A stretch of 32,598 nt of DNA from Syntrophaceae bacterium. GTDB taxonomy: Bacteria; Desulfobacterota; BSN033; UBA1163. Each line of letters begins with the position of its first letter. Position 1 is the first letter of the stretch. Positions 27,882 to 32,598 of this stretch are shown piece after piece. The position numbers and the translations under genes are program-made. The stretch spans positions 1 through 32,598 of the forward strand of contig JAGXSW010000146.1 of assembly GCA_018333715.1 (NCBI GenBank), given 5' to 3'. The notes under the pieces were generated by a model. The model was given only the letters and a program-made list of their open reading frames with translations, had not been told where the DNA came from and made no database searches.

Positions 27882-27900
27882 AAATGGGGTCAAATCTTTA
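27882..27900 (+). repeat. Direct repeat, copy 2, aaatggggtcaaatcttta
   Basis: 18/19 identity to 26540-26558. Confidence 0.7.
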
Positions 27901-28008
27901 TTCTTGAATTAAATTGTAAGCATGCTGTAGCGGGTCGGGCCAAGCGAACCATTTAAATCGTAAGTTTATATCGAGAAAAATAGGGGCAATGAGGGACTTA
28001 GGGGAAGC

Positions 28009-28200
28009 ATGGACGGTATAAATCGTGCAAATGTGAAAGCAGGCTTACAGGTTTTAATTGTATTAAAGAAAGACCAGCATTCTGGAAAACTAACCGAAGG
28101 TATAGTAAAAGACATTCTGACGAAATCTCCTACTCACCCCCATGGCATTAAAGTCCGCTTGGAAAGTGGTGAAATTGGCCGGGTTAAAAAAATAATGTAA
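28009..28200 (+). CDS. ywbE: YwbE family protein
   Basis: 63 aa: NRANVKAGLQVLIVLKKDQHSGKLTEGIVKDILTKSPTHPHGIKVRLESGEIGRVKKI. Confidence 0.9.
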   Translation: MDGINRANVKAGLQVLIVLKKDQHSGKLTEGIVKDILTKSPTHPHGIKVRLESGEIGRVKKIM

Positions 28201-28217
28201 GGAATATGGTGGGACAG

Positions 28218-28538
28218 TTATTTCTGTTTCAGAGGAATCACATTGACCTTGTTGGAATCTGCGTTTCTGGGCGATTCCGCCTTCCGCAGAAGATTCGGGG
28301 GCACATTCCAGCGCAGTCCATCATCGGTGATTACAGTAACCGTTTTCCTATTATAGCGGGTCAACATTCCGACCACGGGTGGATGATTCCCTGGTTGGAA
28401 AATCACACGATCGCCAATCTTGAACTCCAACATTCGCCCATGCGCCCGCATCTGGTTTAGGAAGCGAAGTCGCTCCACGATCCTATGATTGAGATCGACC
28501 AGTTCCGCCTCGGTAAGTTCGTCAATGTCAATCTTCAT
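28218..28538 (-). CDS. Small conserved-looking protein with SH3/KOW-like core
   Basis: GGGAGG upstream of ATG; FKIGDRVIFQPGNHPPVVGMLTRYNRKTVTVITDDGLRWNVPPNLLRK. Confidence 0.65.
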   Translation of the reverse strand: MKIDIDELTEAELVDLNHRIVERLRFLNQMRAHGRMLEFKIGDRVIFQPGNHPPVVGMLTRYNRKTVTVITDDGLRWNVPPNLLRKAESPRNADSNKVNVIPLKQK

Positions 28539-28590
28539 GGGACTGCCTCCCTAATTCGGAAATCCTTGCCCAATAGATAGGTTGATGTTT

Positions 28591-29433
28591 TTACAGGATT
28601 TCGACTGCTCCTAATATGCGCTCTTTTGTTTCGAGTGGAGTGTTATTCTGCCTGGCTTTTTCTACGATCTCCTTGCCCATTAAAGCGGCGCCAAGGGCTC
28701 CGGTGATCAGGGGGTCTTCGGGGACAAGAACTTTATGACCCAACTGTTCCGAAAGGGCTTTAAGCAATCCTCTATTTTTAGCGCCTCCACCAGTCACAAT
28801 GACAGAATCTTCCACCTTTAACCGATTGACCATTCGGCATATCCTGTCCGCAAGTGACTGGTGGACTCCTGCGAGGAGGTCGGAGAGGGGAACACCCTCT
28901 GCGATACTGGCAGCCACCTCCTGTTGGGCATAGATGGTGCAGATGTTGCTTATCGTTGCGGGATGACTGCTCTGCAAGGAGAAATCCCCAACAGTATCCA
29001 GAGATACCCCGAGCGTATCAGCGATCACCTCTATAAATCGACCGCTTCCAGCCGCGCACTTATCATTCATCACGAAATCGATGACCTTCCCAGAGACGTC
29101 GATCTTTATTCCTTTCACATCTTGCCCGCCAATATCGATGATCGTCCTGGCTTCGGGGAAGAGATGGACAACCCCCCTCGCATGGCAGGTGATCTCGGTG
29201 AACTGTTTGTCGGCAAAAGGGACGTTAATTCTACCGTAGCCTGTGGCGACAATAAAGGTGATTTCCTGAATAGTGAGGGCGGCTTGATTCAGGGCCTCTT
29301 CCATCACTTTGTTCGCCAACCGGCGCTGCTCCGGACCCGTCGGTCCAATGATCGATGCGATGATTCCTTTGTTCAGGATCACCGCCTTCGTCATCGTTGA
29401 ACCGATATCAATGCCGGCAAAATAGGAGGTCAA
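28591..29433 (-). CDS. 2-hydroxyacyl-CoA dehydratase activase (BadF/BadG/BcrA/BcrD ATPase family)
   Basis: YFAGIDIGSTMTKAVIL, MNDKCAAGSGRFIEVIADTLG, SNICTIYAQQEVAASIAEG, VTGGGAKNRGLLKAL. Confidence 0.93.
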   Translation of the reverse strand: MTSYFAGIDIGSTMTKAVILNKGIIASIIGPTGPEQRRLANKVMEEALNQAALTIQEITFIVATGYGRINVPFADKQFTEITCHARGVVHLFPEARTIIDIGGQDVKGIKIDVSGKVIDFVMNDKCAAGSGRFIEVIADTLGVSLDTVGDFSLQSSHPATISNICTIYAQQEVAASIAEGVPLSDLLAGVHQSLADRICRMVNRLKVEDSVIVTGGGAKNRGLLKALSEQLGHKVLVPEDPLITGALGAALMGKEIVEKARQNNTPLETKERILGAVEIL

Positions 29434-29455
29434 TGGTATCTCTCAAGGGTTGAGG

Positions 29456-29527
29456 CCCCCTCACCTCGGTTTCGAGTCGCAACGACCTTCCCCTCTCCCC
29501 GCTGGGGAGAGGGAGGGGGTGAGGGGG
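29456..29527. repeat. Extragenic palindromic (REP-like) element, copy 2, nested
   Basis: Outer arms CCCCCTCACC (29456-29465) / GGTGAGGGGG (29518-29527); inner arms CCCTCTCCCC (29491-29500) / GGGGAGAGGG (29504-29513). Confidence 0.8.
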
Positions 29528-29528
29528 A

Positions 29529-30932
29529 TTAGGCCGCCCTGTTGGATCGAATCGATGCCAGGGTTTCGATGAAGGCGTCGATTTTGTTTCTCGTATCGAC
29601 CTCCGAATAGGAGGTGATGTCGATGATATCGCTTTCCATAATCAAGGAGGGCAGTTCCCTGTAAACCTTCTCCTTCTTTCCGTTCTTACCGATCACATAG
29701 ACAGGAATGGGTTTATAGATTTTTGCCAGTTGATGTAACTGCCAGATGAGACCCACATGCCAGGTTCGGCATGAAAAAGCCTCATGCATGACCACTCCGT
29801 CAATCTTGTATTCTTCAATCCAGTTGATCAATCGTTCCACGTCGGGCTCGGATCCGGGCCGCTTCTTGGCTTTATCATACCAGAAGGTCCAGTAACCGAG
29901 CCACCTCCATGCCAGATGCTCGATGGGATCTTTTGTTTCGGGAAGATCCATCTCGTTGAGAGGAGCAACCATTCGGTAGGTCGTCTCCACAGGAAAGGAT
30001 GCTCCCTTGCTATTGAAATAATTGAAATCATTCAGAGCATACCAGGCAGGCAACCCGCCTCCCCACATCAACCTGTACTTCTCGTTTTCAACCTCCCCTT
30101 CTCCTTTGGCGATCTTCTCCTCCAATTCCTTCTTTAGGTCCACAAAGAAATCATAAGCCTTCTGGGTCGCCATCATAAAGTTGATCGGCACCATGGTATT
30201 CATGGCGTCGCCTGTCCCCATGGGGCAGGGCGCGGCCCGCCGGAGTTTATAGGTCTCGTCAATCAAATTCCAGGTCCGATCGCTCAGGTCCACCAGCTCC
30301 CTCAGCCGATCATAATCCATCTTCTTCTTCGTCTGCTCTTCGAGGAAGGCCGTCAGCCCTCGCAACTGTTTGACGATATATTGATGGTAATAGCCCAGGA
30401 CCTCCCTGTGGTCCCGATTCTCCTGGAAAAGGGGATAGGGAAGATCAATATTATAGATGGGGACATCCGGCATAAATTGCTGGGAGGCCTGATACCACTT
30501 CGATCGAGGATCGCAGAGGATCTGTCCGCTTGAGATCATAAAATCGGGCCTGACCTGCCCGCCCCAGGGAGCCTCCGGAGGCATCTGCCCCAGTTCCTCT
30601 CTCCACTGATCAAAACCGATCCCGCAAAGGGCATATGTGCATAATGAACGGGAGAGACCGAGCGATTCCGCTCGTTGCAGGAACCTCTCCGCATCCCTCT
30701 TTGCGCCGCAGATGCCGGCAAAATTTTCCGTCCACACCGGGATCACGTCGAGCGCCCTGAATATCTCCTCGTGATGGCAGACGATGAAGGTATAGGCCAC
30801 TTTCTGTTTTCCCTCCGCCTTTGCCTGCAGGGTCCCGGTGATAAACTCCTTCACCATGGGGCCGATGGAAGCAGCCGCCTTTGTGGCGGTCATCCTCTTC
30901 TTCGGTTTCGCTTCTTTCCGCTCCTCTGCCAT
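29529..30932 (-). CDS. 2-hydroxyacyl-CoA dehydratase / benzoyl-CoA reductase-type subunit (HgdB/BcrB-like)
   Basis: HHEEIFRALDVIPVWTENFAGICGAKRDAERFLQRAESLGLSRSLCTYALCGIG...ISSGQILCDPRSKWYQ...VVMHEAFSCRTWHVG. Confidence 0.88.
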   Translation of the reverse strand: MAEERKEAKPKKRMTATKAAASIGPMVKEFITGTLQAKAEGKQKVAYTFIVCHHEEIFRALDVIPVWTENFAGICGAKRDAERFLQRAESLGLSRSLCTYALCGIGFDQWREELGQMPPEAPWGGQVRPDFMISSGQILCDPRSKWYQASQQFMPDVPIYNIDLPYPLFQENRDHREVLGYYHQYIVKQLRGLTAFLEEQTKKKMDYDRLRELVDLSDRTWNLIDETYKLRRAAPCPMGTGDAMNTMVPINFMMATQKAYDFFVDLKKELEEKIAKGEGEVENEKYRLMWGGGLPAWYALNDFNYFNSKGASFPVETTYRMVAPLNEMDLPETKDPIEHLAWRWLGYWTFWYDKAKKRPGSEPDVERLINWIEEYKIDGVVMHEAFSCRTWHVGLIWQLHQLAKIYKPIPVYVIGKNGKKEKVYRELPSLIMESDIIDITSYSEVDTRNKIDAFIETLASIRSNRAA

Positions 30933-31021
30933 AATTGAAACCTCCTTAATAAAAAGCTTGGGTTAAAGGGTAACGGTGAGGATGCCCGTTTCGTTAAATT
31001 GAAAATGATGTTTGTCGTTGT

Positions 31022-31103
31022 CGAAGCTCGTATCGAAACTCGTGAATAGAATCTGGATGCTCGAGCTTCGTTTTTCAAACCTCTTGCTTCGATACGAGCG
31101 TCG
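31022..31103. repeat. Inverted repeat in intergenic region of the dehydratase cluster
   Basis: CGAAGCTCGTATCGAA (31022-31037) / TTCGATACGAGCGTCG (31088-31103), one mismatch. Confidence 0.65.
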
Positions 31104-31136
31104 TCACCCATAACCGTTTGACTATTAATCTAAACG

Positions 31137-31156
31137 CCTGCCTGCCGGCAGGCAGG
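31137..31156. repeat. Perfect 20-bp palindrome CCTGCCTGCCGGCAGGCAGG
   Basis: Equal to its own reverse complement. Confidence 0.85.
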
Positions 31157-31204
31157 GTAGCTTATTTGTAATTTGGCGCTTGGTATTTGGCGCTTCGCCT
31201 ATCA

Positions 31205-32365
31205 TTACCCGATCATCTCCAGAAAGGCCTGGATCCTGGTCCTCAGTTGACTCATCGTCCCCGCTGAATAGATATCCTCCAGATGAAGCAGGGGAACATT
31301 GAGGGATTGATAGTAGGCCTTTCGCGCAGGAACCTCAAAGCCGAAAGGATCACAATACTTATAGACATAGAGGATCGCTCCATCCACCTTGAACTCTCTC
31401 GCATAGGTTCCAATATCGCCAAACCGGTTTGCGATATCTCCCTCAAAAGTCCCTGCTTTATTTGCCCTGTAGGTTTTGGGGCAGTTGACCTTATCGAGAT
31501 AACGATGGGCCAGTGCATCAATGGGATCCCCACCCACGTCCGTCTTCGGAAAATGATCCCTGGCCCCATTACAGATCGTATCGGCCACCACATTTCCTCC
31601 AAGTTCTTCCACGAGTTTGATCAATTCGATATTGTCCAGACAGGCCCCATCAATAAAAATCCTTGGCCCTTTCTTGAGGGGAGATTTCCCTCTTCTCTTC
31701 ACCTCTTTTAGAATCTGATCGAACAGGCCATTCGATTCTTCGATGGGCAGGCTCGATCCGGCAGTGAGGGCCATCGTCAATTCGGTTCCGGAGATGAGGG
31801 GCGGGTCAGCTTTTCTCAACTCATAGAGGGCCCGCACCTTATCCCTGCTTTCATTATGGATTCGAATGGCCTCATTCATATCGCTATCCGTAACCGGTTT
31901 CCCGGTAAACTTCTCCAGACTCCTTCTGAAGGTATCGATTTCAGCATGGAAGAATTCATAGGATGATTCCACACAGGCTGTAGGAATATTGACAAAGTGA
32001 AAATAAGAATAGGCAAGAGAATAACTCCAGGCGCTGAAACTTCGCACCATGCTGTCACATCCATGCGGGATAACCAGGCCAGAGAGAAAGTCGTATTTCC
32101 CTTTTACCGAGAGGTCGAAGACACTGCGATAATATGGACATACGATCGTTTCGAGGAGCGTATCTCCCCGGGTAATAGGCTCATGGATACTTCCTCTCAC
32201 CCGAAAAGGGATGCATCCGGAGGCAGTAATGATTTCAAGGGGAACGAGGGAACAGACATAGCCGATGAACTGTTTCCCTTCACCTTTCAGTTCCTTCGCC
32301 CGGACTCCATAATCGTTATAATAATTTTTGACTGTATCGAAAACATCGCTCTGTTTGTCATCCAT
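31205..32365 (-). CDS. 2-hydroxyacyl-CoA dehydratase family subunit (HgdB/BcrC-like)
   Basis: IGYVCSLVPLEIITASGCIPFRVRG, DTLLETIVCPYYRSVFD, LVIPHGCDSMVRSFS, YKYCDPFGFEVPARKAYYQSLNVPLLHLE. ATG at 32365 (MDDKQ) preferred to 32392. Confidence 0.88.
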   Translation of the reverse strand: MDDKQSDVFDTVKNYYNDYGVRAKELKGEGKQFIGYVCSLVPLEIITASGCIPFRVRGSIHEPITRGDTLLETIVCPYYRSVFDLSVKGKYDFLSGLVIPHGCDSMVRSFSAWSYSLAYSYFHFVNIPTACVESSYEFFHAEIDTFRRSLEKFTGKPVTDSDMNEAIRIHNESRDKVRALYELRKADPPLISGTELTMALTAGSSLPIEESNGLFDQILKEVKRRGKSPLKKGPRIFIDGACLDNIELIKLVEELGGNVVADTICNGARDHFPKTDVGGDPIDALAHRYLDKVNCPKTYRANKAGTFEGDIANRFGDIGTYAREFKVDGAILYVYKYCDPFGFEVPARKAYYQSLNVPLLHLEDIYSAGTMSQLRTRIQAFLEMIG

Positions 32366-32538
32366 CGACCTTCTCCTTTTTACAATCCCCAAAAATGTGA
32401 AAAATCTTACATTCTGTTGAAGAGCAATATATCTTACCTAAATTGAGCGATTCTTAATACTATTTAAGGGAACCTCTAATAATTATCAATTTGTCACTCC
32501 GGAACGGAAATGAGTCCAATGATAACAAGAGGTTCTGG

Positions 32539-32558
32539 ATTCCGGCTTTCGCCGGAAT
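32539..32558. repeat. Extragenic palindrome ATTCCGGCTTTCGCCGGAAT
   Basis: Arms ATTCCGGC / GCCGGAAT around TTTC, in the context ctggattccggctttcgccggaatgacg. Confidence 0.75.
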
Positions 32559-32598
32559 GACGATTCTGATTGAGAGGGCAATTTATAAACAGACTCTA

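Noticed and set aside
32539-32558. ATTCCGGCTTTCGCCGGAAT considered as a novel regulatory site
   Set aside because: The TTCCGGC...GCCGGAATGACG context is a commonly seen extragenic repeat type; recorded only as a repeat.

Overview
The window looks like a chromosomal segment from a Desulfobacterota/deltaproteobacterium-like genome (inferred from gene content only). It has four zones. (1) ~1-11.1 kb is a signalling, secretion and envelope cluster. It holds a fused TssB-TssC (T6SS sheath-like) protein, a double-FHA protein, a PP2C phosphatase, a trypsin-like protease, a Ser/Thr kinase with a PEGA domain, a thioredoxin-fold/TPR/CsgG-like fusion whose CxxC is replaced by SRPS, two further CsgG-like proteins and an outer-membrane barrel. 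(2) ~11.2-14.8 kb holds a histone-deacetylase/AcuC-like protein, HU/IHF, ResB and a small multihaem c-type cytochrome. (3) ~15.1-27.9 kb is a defence island. It contains hsdM, a two-gene AT-rich cassette (DUF6978-like plus DUF1828/1829-like) where hsdS would be expected, and an hsdR broken by an amber codon inside Walker A and by an out-of-frame internal deletion. These are followed by a DarT/DarG pair, a two-gene SbcD/Rad50-like nuclease-ATPase module without a zinc hook, a YhcG (DUF1016) remnant, and an N-terminally truncated Schlafen/AlbA-type GHKL protein flanked by near-identical direct repeats. (4) ~28-32.4 kb holds YwbE, a small KOW-like protein and a 2-hydroxyacyl-CoA dehydratase/benzoyl-CoA reductase-type cluster with its activase. 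Several extragenic palindromic repeats are present. All family calls come from reading motifs by eye; no database search was run.
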